Under the pieces are notes generated by a model. It did no database searches. It was not told the origin of the DNA and worked only from the letters and a program-made list of their open reading frames with translations. DNA of 64,000 nt, taken from Quercus robur (Eukaryota > Streptophyta > Magnoliopsida > Fagales > Fagaceae). Positions 21,255 to 31,408 of the stretch are shown in pieces. A program made the translations under genes and the position numbers. Location of the stretch: NCBI RefSeq assembly GCF_932294415.1, contig NC_065543.1:25662530-25726529 (forward strand). The letters are read 5' to 3'. The number at the start of each line of letters is the position of its first letter. Position 1 is the stretch's first letter.

Positions 21255-22690
21255 CACCAAAGGAATGAGGGGGATGAGAAATCTAGTATCCTCTCTTCCA
21301 CCATAGAGATAGCATTCACATTCCCTTCTAGATGAGAAGGCATGGGATTGGTGATGACATTTGGCCCGGTCATGTTGTCAAACTATATCAGCTTGTTATT
21401 GATGAGATCTCGAATTCGATATCTCAATTGCACACACTCTTCTAGGGTATGCCCTTCGGCCCTGAAGTCATGCTCACATTTCTTAGATGAATCAAAAATG
21501 GGTGGGGGAGGATTGTCTCTAGGTTTCACAAACAGTGGAGTCACTAGCTTCTTCTTCAACAGATAGGCATAGAGTTCTACCATAGGCATGGGTAACGGAG
21601 AGAATTTCCATGGTTCCCCCTTGGGATACCGGGGTTGATCGAGCTTTCCTTTCTAATAAAATGCTAGGTGAGGTGCCTGGGCTGGCTGAACTTGTTGTTG
21701 ATAGGGCCAAGCAATCGGGTTGTATATGTAGAAGTGACACCCCTTAGTCCTTCTAGTGTTTTGTCAATCATGTGACATTGACTTCCTTTCCTTTATGGGC
21801 GGTTGCCTTTTTCAGTTGCTGTTCTATCATATAATTCAAGGCATCAAGATCGAATATTTTCTTGCTCCTAATACTCTCATCAACACGCTCCCCTATAGGA
21901 ATCAAGATTGTGAAGTGAGTGACTTAGGCACTGATCACCTTCTCATAGTATGGAGGCTTAAGGTTATCGATGAACCACTTGGTCATTGCATCTTCCATTA
22001 TAGGAGGAAGCACTTGCGCGGCAATTCACACCACCTTTGGACATACTCGTGGAAAGATTCCTCACTTTTTTTTCTCTCATCTTAAGAACTGTGAGGCCGG
22101 GAGCTATCTTAATATTGAACCGGTAATACTCCAAAAATACATTGGCCATCTCTCTCCAGTTGGAGGTCTTTTCTAACCTCACATACCATGTGGCTATAGG
22201 GCTGGTCAAGTTATCGGGGAAAATCTGGCAAAGCAAAGGATGATTGTCTCCATAGGGTGCCATCTTCCTACAGAACATGCGCAAATGGGCGCAGGAATTC
22301 TCTAGTGCTGTCATACTTGACAAACTCAGGTGACTTGAACTTAGGTGGCATAATGACCTGAGAGAAATAGGTCAAGCTATCCAAATCGACACTTCCATGA
22401 GCATCGGAGCCTTCTATGATACGAATTTTCTCAGTCAGGGTCTCCACTTGACTTTTGACCTAACCATAGCCAGACTCTGTGGTCTTATCCTTAGGAGGTT
22501 TCAATTCAGGGTCACCCCCTTGTGGGATGAATGGCAGTGTGGTTTGGCCTTGATTTGGTTCTGGCGGTAGCCAGGCCTCATTTTCAAACTGAGGCGTAGA
22601 AACCTCCAGAGTGGAACCAAACGGATCAAAGGAGGCCTTTTCGGCTACTCCTGTCCACCCATTGACCTAGAAGTGCCTACAAATTAGCAC
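21255..22690 (-). pseudogene. Gag of a second Tat element (cut by LTR at 21254)
   Basis: From the start of the region on the minus strand (about 22690) there is a proline- and glutamine-rich N-terminal stretch, then MPPKFKSPEF near 22350. The retrotransposon gag core follows (HLRMFCRKMAPYGDNHPLL, ATWYVRLEKTSNWREMANVF, about 22150-22300), then the linker and the knuckle-like KKCEHDFRAEGHTLEEC (about 21480). The frame is disrupted near 22000. The protein breaks off at the LTR border. It is homologous to the truncated gag at 18461-19203. Confidence 0.8.
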
Positions 22691-23140
22691 CCAATAACTG
22701 TTTAAGGTATACGCATCCAACATTCACCTTCAATGCAGAGTCTAGGTTCGACCCAATATAAGGGGTGATGTCATACATTTTGAAATGAACAGGGAAAGAC
22801 TTTCCAAGCGTAACATATATATGAATAGATAAAGGTGTAGTAGAAATTAAATCTACTACCCTAGGTTTGCACATGTGAAGGAAAGTTGTTAAGCATGCTT
22901 AGGAAAGTAGGAAAGCTTCACACTTATGAAAATACCTCAAAGCCAATTTTTGGAAAACCATTTGAAAAAACATTTTTTGAAAATTCTTTTTTAGTTTTGA
23001 AAATAGTTTACTAAGGATATAGTAAAAGCATTTTTCAAAAAGAAAGCCCCGGAGGCTAATGCCAATTTCAACGTTTTTGAAAGCCAATGTCCAAAGATTA
23101 GGATTTTATCAAAAGCTCTAAAGGCTAAACTCTCTAAATG
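22691..23140 (-). other. Leader of the second Tat element
   Basis: Non-coding, AT-rich sequence between the primer-binding site and gag, with TTTTTGAAAA-type words. This fits a 5' untranslated leader. Confidence 0.45.
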
Positions 23141-23158
23141 TCCCCAGTGGAGTTGCCA
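23141..23158 (-). promoter_or_regulatory. Primer-binding site of the second Tat element
   Basis: The minus strand reads TGGCAACTCCACTGGGGA, starting with the TGG that pairs to a tRNA CCA end and located three bases from a terminal CA. The sequence is close to the TGGCGACTCCACTGGGGA site I recall from many plant Tat/Ogre elements. The tRNA species cannot be named from this alone. Confidence 0.6.
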
Positions 23159-23161
23159 GTC

Positions 23162-24272
23162 TGTTGATGCCTTGCGGTGGTTTGACCACCCATCGCAGCG
23201 ATGCTCAACGTGTGACCGCGAGAGCTACATGCTCGGGGGCTTAGGTTCTGTGGAGGAGGGTTATACCTCTGGTGTGTGATTGGAAAATGAGTCAATTTTA
23301 ATTGGGTTACCAAAGGTAAGTGAAGTCATCACCAATCATTGGGTTTTTTCTAAGGTATGATTGGTCACTTGACTCTATTTGATTTTATTACCAATCCTAG
23401 GCTAAGAAACAGGTCGTTTTTCCTAATCTAATCTAATACGGACGAATAAAAAATCTTGATTCTTAAGTTCGAAAGTCTGGTTACGTGTGAGGAAGGTGTT
23501 CGGCACCCCACAACACCTATCCATAGATAGTCCTTTGTTTTGGTAAAATCTTAATTTAAGGACATTGACAATTAAAAATCAAGCTATTGGCATTAGCTTT
23601 CGAGGCTTTAATCGAATTGGACTTTGAGATTTGGTTTCGAAAAGGGTATGGTCTTGATCGATGCTTCCCTAGTGTAAGGCAAAGCGTTGCCAAATTTTCA
23701 CCATGAAACTAAGGCGAAATGCTGTTGGATTTTCATCGTGGAAATTTGGCACTAATTCCAAACACATTAGGGAAGCATCGATCAAGACCACACAATTTCC
23801 AAAACCAAACCTTAAAGCCCAATTCGATTAAAGTCCCGAAAGCTAATGCAAATAGCGTGATTTTTAATTGCCAATGTCCTTAAATTAAGATTTTACCAAA
23901 ATAAAGGACTGTCTATGAACATGCATTGTGGGGTGGCTACCACCTTCCCCACACGTAACTAGACTTCCAAACTCAAAAATCAAGATTTTTTATTCATTCA
24001 TATTAGATTAGGAAAAACGACCTTTTTCTTAGCCTAGTATTGGTAATGAAATCAAATAGAATTAGGTGACCAATCACAGCTTAGAAAAAAGCCAATAATT
24101 AGTGGTGACTTCACTTAGCTTTGGTAACCCAATTAAAATTGACTCATTTTCCATTCACACATTAAAGGTATAACCCTCCTCCATAGCACCCGAGCTCCTA
24201 AGCCTGCAGCTCTCGAGGGCATGCGTTGAGCATCGCCGCGATGGGTGGCCAAACTGGCCCGAGGCATCGACA
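23162..24272 (-). repeat. 1.11-kb near-perfect palindrome in the LTR position
   Basis: The left arm from TGTTGATGCC (23162) and the right arm ending GGCATCGACA (24272) are reverse complements over more than 500 bases. Matching blocks include CCACCCATCGC.GCGATGCTCAACG, GGAGGAGGGTTATACCT, GAGTCAATTTTAATTGGGTT, GTTACGTGTG.GGAAGGTG, AAATTAAGATTTTACCAAAA, and GATCGATGCTTCCCTA next to the centre. Even the centre pairs (TTGCCAAATTTTCA with TGGAAATTTGGCA), leaving a loop of about 30 bases near 23718. The ends are TG...CA on the minus strand and a primer-binding site follows, so by position it is a 5' LTR. No TSD was found: CAGTC on one side, CCCGT on the other. Confidence 0.85.
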
Positions 24273-25285
24273 CCCGTCCTAGCCTTCTTTGGACAAGGAC
24301 CATGTTCTGGATGAGGCACGTATCCAACCTCCACCTGTTCAACTTTCTTCTTCCGCTTATCAATGATTGCATCTTCAGCATTAATGAAACTTTGTGCTAA
24401 GTTTAGTAGTTCCGCCATCATTTAAGGCTCTCAATCAAACATTTAGTGAATGAACAAATCTGAAGTAACTCCATTTTGGAAGGCCGTTAGGAGAACGTTG
24501 TTGTCTACCTCTCCCACTAGTAAAGCTTCCTCGTTGAAATGGTTGATAAAAGACCGTAGGCTTTTGTTCTCCGCCTGCTTTATCTGCAACAAGTTGAACA
24601 ATGGACACTTGTGTCTTTGGCTTCCAATGAAGTTATTGATGAGCAACTTGCTTAACTCTTGGAATGAGGGTATATTATTTGGAGGTAGCTTATTGAACCA
24701 TATTCTACCTAAGCCTTTCAATGTTGTGGGAAAAACTCTGCACATGATCTTGTCTAGAATCCCTTGTAGATACATAGTTGTCTTGAACGTAGCAATGTGA
24801 TCATAGGGATCCCATGACTCATCATATGAGTTTAGTTGAGGCATCCTGAAATTATGAGGTAGGGGATGAAATGTGATTGACGCAATGAAGGGGGAATCAA
24901 TTTTGTGGATGGTCATCTATGTCTGTTCTTCCTATCATGGAGTCCCTCATCTCCTTCATGGCTATCTTCATCAGGTCCACTTCTCTCTCTAAGTTTGGTA
25001 CCCTTTGGGTTATTTTTCCCCTCGGTTGATCTTCTCCTTCGATGCTGCTTTCTACCCTCCTATCCTTTGGCCTCGTCTTGATTCTTCCTAGTTTGCATGT
25101 TAATGGTAGCGATGCTTTTTCTTGTGGACTTTTTTGGCTAAGTCTTGGTTTCGTTGTGTTAGTTCTACAACTGCAACCAGCATGGACTGCAACTGCTATT
25201 GTATGGAAGCTGGTGGAGGATCATGGGTGTGATTAGGATGGGTAGAGGTGTCTCCGGTTTCTGGATTTTCTAGATTGGTGGCCAT
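24273..25285 (-). pseudogene. Gag of a third Tat/Retand-like element, truncated
   Basis: The start is ATG at 25285 (MATNLENPETGDTSTHPNH). A stop-interrupted variable region follows, then from 24916 the gag core: FRMPQLNSYDESWDPYDHIATF, CRVFPTTLKGLGRIWFNKL, NNFIGSQRHK and LRSFINHFNEEALLV, and after 24440 FINAEDAIIDKRKKK. The order and wording resemble the retrotransposon gag family of RIRE2/Retand type elements. The C-terminus with its zinc knuckle is missing, because the palindrome at 24272 cuts the frame. At least one stop or frameshift lies between 24916 and 25285. Confidence 0.75.
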
Positions 25286-25344
25286 CAACCTACTCTAGAC
25301 CATACAACCTTTTGTCTTAGGGAGCAAAATGACTATCACGATTT

Positions 25345-25890
25345 ATTCCCATAGATAGCATCAACTAATGAGGTATGATATCTGTAGCCTATATGCTCCA
25401 AAAATGATGGTGGATCAACAACTTGAAAAGAGAAAGAAAGACTATCAGAGTGGACCGATGTGGTGTTGGCCAAGGATCCTCCAATGGCTAAATTAGTATC
25501 TCTCTCAAGGACTCAAGTTTTAGAAGTAGAAGGATAGTTATGCATACCTTTGCTTCGTGAGGTTTGGTCCCTTTTATAGAAAGTTTGGAGTTTATCTACT
25601 TGTTAAGTGCCACTACCATTGAAAGAGATGTGTGGACTTAGTGGAGAGAGTGGAGCGAATTTTGAGGAATTCACCCCATGTCTCTAAATAGTTGATCAAG
25701 GTGTAACTGTCTCTGGTTTGTAGGAATCACCTTAGAATTTACTAAGTGTTTGTCTATCGTCTATGAGCTCTTGTATTTAGATGACCTATTTTCTTCTCAG
25801 ATGAACTCGTCTCTTCCTTCTGGAACTTCCACTTTGTTCTCTCTCTTGACAATGATTTTCCAACCTCTTCCCTTCTTTGGACAAACCTTA
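25345..25890 (-). mobile_element. Probable 5' LTR and degenerate PBS of the third element
   Basis: Near 25347-25366 the minus strand reads TGATGCTATCTATGGGAAT, a degenerate form of the TTGGCGCCGTCTGTGGGAA-like primer-binding site I recall from this group. Beyond it, a TATA-like CTATAAAAGG on the minus strand (around 25575) suggests the U3/R area of an LTR. The LTR's outer end could not be placed because a tandem duplication starts at 25891. Confidence 0.4.
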
Positions 25891-26772
25891 TTCTTTTGGA
25901 TGAGTCTTACGGATGATAGTTCACTTTTAGTTACATCAAAAAGTATCCTATCGAACATGAAGATTCATTTTTAATATATATTTTATCAAAATTGTAAACC
26001 CAAAGGCTCCAAACATAAAAATGCCAAAACTCAAATCTCAATTTTATATTATTACTGTAAGTCTATGGATTATGTTCCCGCCAAAATAATAATTGTTAAT
26101 GACTTAATTCTTTAAAAAACAAATGCTAAAATTATTACAACTTTGACTAGAAAAAACTCACAATATGATATAAAAATGATTTTAAATAGTTACATTTCAA
26201 CAAGATAATAAATAAGAGTTTGAATGACTCTTTAAGTACTGTTAGGGGTATTATAAATTGTTTTACTACATTAGCATACAAACTAATCTATCACCAATCA
26301 CAAAGAGGTAATTTAAATATTCATTTATGAGGTTCTTTTGGATGACTCTTATGGATGATAGTTCACTTTTAGTTACATCAAAAAGTATCCTATCAAACAT
26401 GAAGATTCATTTTTAATATATATTTTATTAAAATTGTAAACCCAAAGGCCCTAAACATAAAAATGCCAAACCTCAAATCTCAATTTTATATTATTGCTGT
26501 AAGTCTATGGATTATGTTCCCACCAAAATAATAATTGTTAATGACTTAATTCTTAAAAAAAAAATGCTAAAATTATTACAACTTTGACTAAAAAAACTCA
26601 CAATATGATATAAAAATGATTTTAAATAGTTACATTTCAACAAGATAATAAATAAAGTTTGAATTACTCTTTAAGTACTGTTAGGGGTATTATAAATTGT
26701 TTTACTACATCAGCATACAAACTAATCTATCACCAGTCATAAAGGGGTAATTTAAATATTCATTTATGAGGT
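25891..26772. repeat. 442-bp tandem duplication
   Basis: Two adjacent copies, 25891-26332 and 26333-26772, begin TTCTTTTGGATGA and TTCTTTTGGATGA, share GATAGTTCACTTTTAGTTACA, GTCTATGGATTATGTTCCC and end ATTCATTTATGAGGT. They differ by a few point changes and small indels. No coding potential is seen. Confidence 0.9.
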
Positions 26773-26818
26773 GGTTAAAGCCTAATCAAAATTATTATCA
26801 TATCAATTTGTAAATTTT

Positions 26819-28126
26819 AGGATAAATTGCAAATTACACCCCTGAAGTTTGAGGTTGATTGGATTTTACACCCCCAAGTTTCAAAAACTTGATTTTACAC
26901 CCTGAAGTTTGGTTCTGTTAGCATTTCACCCCCTGAAGTTTGGTTTTGTTAGCATTTCACTCCCCACAGTTAGTTTCTACTGTTAAGTGACACATCATCA
27001 TGCTGATGTGTTTTATTTTTGCCAAATTAGTCCCAAAACTACATCGTTTCAATGATAACCAAGTGAAGAGCTAACACAATCAAAACTACGAAGTTTCAAG
27101 CCTAAACCTTGTTTGTTTGTTTGTTTGGTTTTTTTTTTTTTTTTTTTGTTTTTTGTGAGAAAGTTTCAAGCCTAAACTTTTTTTTTTTTGGAGAGAAAAT
27201 TTCAGGCCTAAACCTAAAACACATTACTCTTAAACAATAGTGTTTAAATCAAAAAACAGAAACCCTAACCCCACGATTTGTCTGCAGACTATCGGCTGTG
27301 TGAACCCAGGCAAATCTTGTGGTGTACAATGCAACAATGGTTACTCTAATACTAATACGAATTGGCAACCCACCAACTTCTTTGACATTCTAATTGACTC
27401 CTTTTAGAATTCCCTTGTTGTCTCTTCCGTTGGTGCCTTCCACAACGCCTAACATGTATCATCATATACTAGCCATAAACTGGTACAATAATCATCTTTA
27501 ATTCCTATGTTATTATAATGACTTTCAACCTTAATTTTCGTTTCATTAATATATGTTGTTAGAAACCAAACACTTTTTAACTGGTTCTTTCCTTACTCTT
27601 GTTGTGTTCACAATAATTTCTTGGGTTTAAAATTGATTTGACTAATTTGTAAAATTTTGAATTTTTTTTTTGGTAACCATAAAATTGGATTTAGGTTCTT
27701 TCGGGCATGGTTGAAAGAGGAAGGGGGACAATTCTCTTCATGGGCTATTCAGCTTTTGTTAATGGCATTCCCAGTTTCTTTGTCCAAGACTAAGTTGGTT
27801 AGATAGATTATGGGGTTATGGTTTTATTTTTTATTTTATATTTTAGAGTTTGTCATGAACACTATTGTTTAAGCAATAGTAATATGTTTTACGTTTAGGC
27901 CTGAAACTACGTAGTTTTGATTGTGCTAGCTTGGTCATCACTGAAATGATGTAGTTTTGGGGCTAATTTGGCAAAAAGAAAACACACTAGCATGATGATG
28001 TGTCACTTAACAGCAGAAACTAACTGTGGGGGGTGAATTACTAACGAAACCAAACTTCAGGGTGTAAAATCAAGTTTATGAAACCTTGAGGTGTAAAATT
28101 CAATGGTGTAATTTGCAATTTACCCT
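26819..28126. mobile_element. Pack-MULE (Mutator-like, non-autonomous) with captured gene fragment
   Basis: Long terminal inverted repeats: left AGGATAAATTGCAAATTACA.CC and right, reversed, AGGGTAAATTGCAAATTACACC. The pairing continues over about 200 bases (AACTACATCGTTTCAATGAT with ATCACTGAAATGATGTAGTTTT, TGACACATCATCATGCT with AGCATGATGATGTGTCA). Flanks AAATTTT and AAGTTTT could be a TSD. The interior holds a fragment of a short-chain dehydrogenase gene. No transposase is present. Confidence 0.7.
27265..27781 (+). pseudogene. Captured short-chain dehydrogenase/reductase (SDR) fragment
   Basis: A plus-strand frame gives WQPTNFFDILIDSF, stop, NSLVVSSVGAFHNA, stop, H (27360-27450). A GTATCATC donor-like site follows at about 27456, and after an acceptor-like TTTAG near 27692 comes VLSGMVERGRGTILFMGYSAFVNGIPSFF. 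This matches plant SDR (Rossmann NAD(P)-binding) proteins, where F..SLAVSSVGAFH precedes an intron and then GMVERGRGTILFTG.SA..NG. The beta-strand after the VERG motif is kept, but the catalytic Tyr-x-x-x-Lys is not present, so only an internal part was captured. Two stops show decay. The intron is retained, so capture was at DNA level. Confidence 0.6.
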
Positions 28127-28967
28127 AAGTTTTATGTAGTAAAACTTGTAGTATTTTTTTTTAAATACTTTTAATGGCACATTAGTTTTTAAGACCTATG
28201 CAATAAAATTTGTAATATCCTTAATATCACTCCTAAAAAAATTTTGTTGGGGTATTCTAAAGATTAAATCACACTTGACTGGAGTTAAGGGGTAATGACA
28301 CCAAGATTATTGTTGTTATTTCCAAAAAATATAAGTTAAATATTTATGTATTTTTGTTACAAATTTTTTAAAGGTAAACATAATATACTCGTACCATACA
28401 TATATTGTTCTTTTTCCGTTTTCGTATTTTTATGTTGAGCTTTTGAAACATACTTTTTTTTTTTTATAATGCTGAATTATACCTGCCTGTATACTTACCA
28501 TATTAAACACATACCATATTTTACTAACTATGCTGCCATGATAGAAGCCCAATGCTAAAACCTAAAAGTTGTGGCAAACATAATAATTGAGTTAAGTGGG
28601 TAACCCTTCGAATTGTGTAGTTTAATTAAATTTTGAATTTCATGGCAGCGAACCATAATTTCATTGCAGACAGAATTTGCTAGATTATGGACACTTGCAA
28701 AGGATTTTGAAGCATACAAACAATCATATTAATAAATGAGTGTAAAATTATATAAAAAAAAGGGTTAGCATTTAGCTGAAGTTGGTTAATTATTGTGACT
28801 AAAATGTGTGTTAATGAGGGGTGTAGTCATTGCAAATATGTGTTAATTAGGACCATCGCAAATAAGTTAAGATAGAACATGTGTGAAAGTTGGTATTTGA
28901 AGGTCGAAAATGCATGCATTATTGATTAGAAAATCCCATAGAGTAGTAGTAAGATAGATTAAACTTA
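28127..28967. other. AT-rich spacer
   Basis: I see no coding frame or clear repeat beyond short A/T runs. Confidence 0.4.
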
Positions 28968-29514
28968 GGCTTCGTTTGAGAATTTATAAGGGAATGGAAT
29001 GGGATGATCATAAAGGAATGGAAATGAATGAAATGTACTTAAGCAAGAAAAATGAATGGAAATGAATGAAATTAAATAACCTTGATTAGATGTTTTAAAA
29101 TAAAGAAATAGAAAGAATGAAAATGAATGGAATGTAAGTAATCTTGTTTGGGAGTAACATAGAGGGAATATAATAAAATCATTTTATGACAATATTACTA
29201 TTAAATCCTTATTTTAAAATAAATGGTTGAATATATAGGGGTATTTTGGGAGTTTTAGTAAAAAATCCATTAAATCTAATTTCATTCCCTCACATTCCTC
29301 CAAATTTCAGGGGGAATGAAAATTTGAGGTTTTAAGGGAATAGAGATGAATGAGTATTTTCTCTTACTCATTCCATTCCCATTTCCACTTAAACTCCCAA
29401 ACTAGCAAATGGATTTTCCATTCCCTCTATTAAAACTCTCAAATGAAGAGAAGAATATTATAAAATTATTCTTTTCATTCCTTTCCATTCCATTCTCTCC
29501 TCCCAAACAAGAGC
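28968..29514. mobile_element. Harbinger-like MITE with TTA TSD
   Basis: 547 bp flanked by TTA at 28965-28967 and 29515-29517. Ends are GGCTTCGTTTGAGA and, reversed, GCTCTTGTTTGGGA, 14-bp imperfect inverted repeats. The interior carries GGAATGGAAT-type words on the left and matching CATTCCATTC words on the right. A 3-bp TWA TSD is typical of PIF/Harbinger MITEs. Confidence 0.6.
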
Positions 29515-29644
29515 TTAGGATGATGTTCAAATGGCGGTTACGCTCCAAATCCCCCATGACTAATGAGTAATGAATGAATGATAGATGATTTTATTAATTA
29601 AAAGTTGAGATAGATTTTATAAAAGAATATTTATTTATTGGACA

Positions 29645-29868
29645 ATATTTGTTTTTTTTTTTTTTTTGAGAGAGACTTTTAACTTATGACGTTCGCTTCT
29701 GATGATAATTCTTTATCATCAAACCAAAACACCAGCTAGTTTTTAGTGATGATAGCTCTTTATCATCAAACCAAAACACCAACCAGTTTTTAGTGTAGGT
29801 GGGAATTGAATCTCAAATCTCTTATTCAACCATTAGAGACTTTATTAATTGAGCTGTCTGGAAGCCTT
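29645..29868 (-). mobile_element. tRNA-derived SINE
   Basis: On the minus strand a degenerate A box (AGCTCAATTAATAAAG) is followed by a B box (GAGATTCAATTCCC). Two near-identical pieces of about 55 bases (GATGATAAAGA.TATCATCA) come next, and the element ends in a poly-A of 17. The layout and the box spacing fit a tRNA-derived SINE. TSDs were not found. Confidence 0.55.
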
Positions 29869-29961
29869 AGATAGTATCGGTTAATTTAGATGAGATGCAA
29901 AAATATTGTGACAAGTAGTAACATGTGATGTGAGGCGCGTTGAGGAACGCATGGAATAACC

Positions 29962-29998
29962 ATGTGATTGTGATTGTGATTGTGATTGTGATTGTGGC
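29962..29998. repeat. TGATTG hexamer microsatellite
   Basis: Six near-perfect copies of a GTGATT unit in a row. Confidence 0.8.
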
Positions 29999-30249
29999 CA
30001 TGGCCGTGACTAAAAAAAATAAAATTACACAAGTTATAAGCTGTAAGTTGTAGCAATAGGGGAGGGGTTTTAAAGAAAGCAAGAGATCAGTCATATTCCT
30101 CCTTTTCCCATATGTATGATGATGATTGTATGTCAATGTGAGTGATTGAGTAACAGACTCACAAATCACAATGCTGGCCTGCCTGTGTCGGTGCTGGTGT
30201 CGGTAGTCGGAACCAGCCAAACTCTCTGCTCCTTTTTGTTTATTGTTTT

Positions 30250-30762
30250 TTTTTTTTTGTTTTTTAATATTTTGTCACTATTATACTAACACGCTCATTC
30301 CTTTTGACTTTTTTTTTTGACTCTATTTTTTAAATCATCATCAATATAATTGGGTTGTAAAAAAAATTAAGTCTAGTTGAAGTCTTCATTGGTAGAGAAA
30401 TGAAGCTTATCGTGTACTACTATTACTAGATTCCAATTTCAAATCATTTCCTTCTTATTTGCCAATTTCTTTTCTCTTCAGTTTCAAAAAAAAAAAAAGA
30501 AAAAAAAGAAAAAAGAAAAAAGAAAATTTCTTCTCTCTTTTTTTTATTAAAAAAAAAAATTTCATAGAGTCCCAATTCCTAGTTTTGAATTTTCCGATCT
30601 CTTCCAAAAAAAAGCACCCATTCAACTTTTCATCTGTATAATAAACAATATATATTACGTATCGATCTGGGAATTCGGGGAGGGTCAATTGTGACATAGT
30701 AATTAGATTAGATCGTTGTTGTGTGGGTTTTGGGTGGGCCGAAGAAGAAGAAGAAGAAGGAA
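30250..30762. other. Upstream region of the LysM gene
   Basis: AT-rich DNA with poly-A and poly-T runs (30486-30560). A TATA-like AATATATATTACG near 30650 and a GAA trinucleotide run at 30741-30759 directly before the start codon suggest promoter and 5' UTR. Not proven. Confidence 0.35.
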
Positions 30763-31371
30763 ATGTCTCCGTCTGCAAATGGACGGAGGAGAAGTAGCGG
30801 AAGCGGAGGAGGAGGAGGAGGAGGAGAAGGTGTGAATTATAGTTATAAATATATAGAGCACCAAGTGTCCAAGTTCGATACCCTCGCCGGTGTCGCCATT
30901 AAATACGGTGTCGAGGTATTTCTCTTTCTTTCTAAAACTAGAATAAGCACCTCATTTTCCTTTCTTTGTTTTTATGTAAAATTGAGTCAAATAAACTGAC
31001 ACTAGGCAAATAATTTTGTTGATTGAGATCGTCTTTCGTGTCTATCATGTATGGAACAAGACATAATTTATTTAAGATTGCATGATGAATGGCACAATTA
31101 ACTAATCTTCTTTGTGTTACTACTTACACCCACAAAAGCTTACTCCAAATGCCGTTCACTCCATCTGGCATGGCATGGGTAAACTATGTATGTATAAATT
31201 ACCAAATCTTAGTTAGTTAAATTCCTAGTGTTCCGTTTCCCTCACATTTTCAATCTTTAGCTTTTCATGACTGCAACAACAAACTAACTTATATGCTCAT
31301 ATGGATTACCTAATTTTTCACTCTATACAAACGTAAATCAAGTCTCAACTAGTCGCATTCTTACTATTACC

Positions 31372-31408
<37 letters not shown>

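Noticed and set aside
29645-29868. Functional tRNA gene
   Set aside because: A and B box motifs are degenerate, the cloverleaf does not form, and a poly-A tail shows a SINE.
30455-30778. Minus-strand ORF before the LysM gene
   Set aside because: It is driven by A/T runs and encodes poly-Phe and Lys stretches. No family resemblance.
30763-30915. LysM receptor kinase or symbiosis receptor
   Set aside because: There is one LysM domain only, no signal peptide, no transmembrane helix and no kinase.
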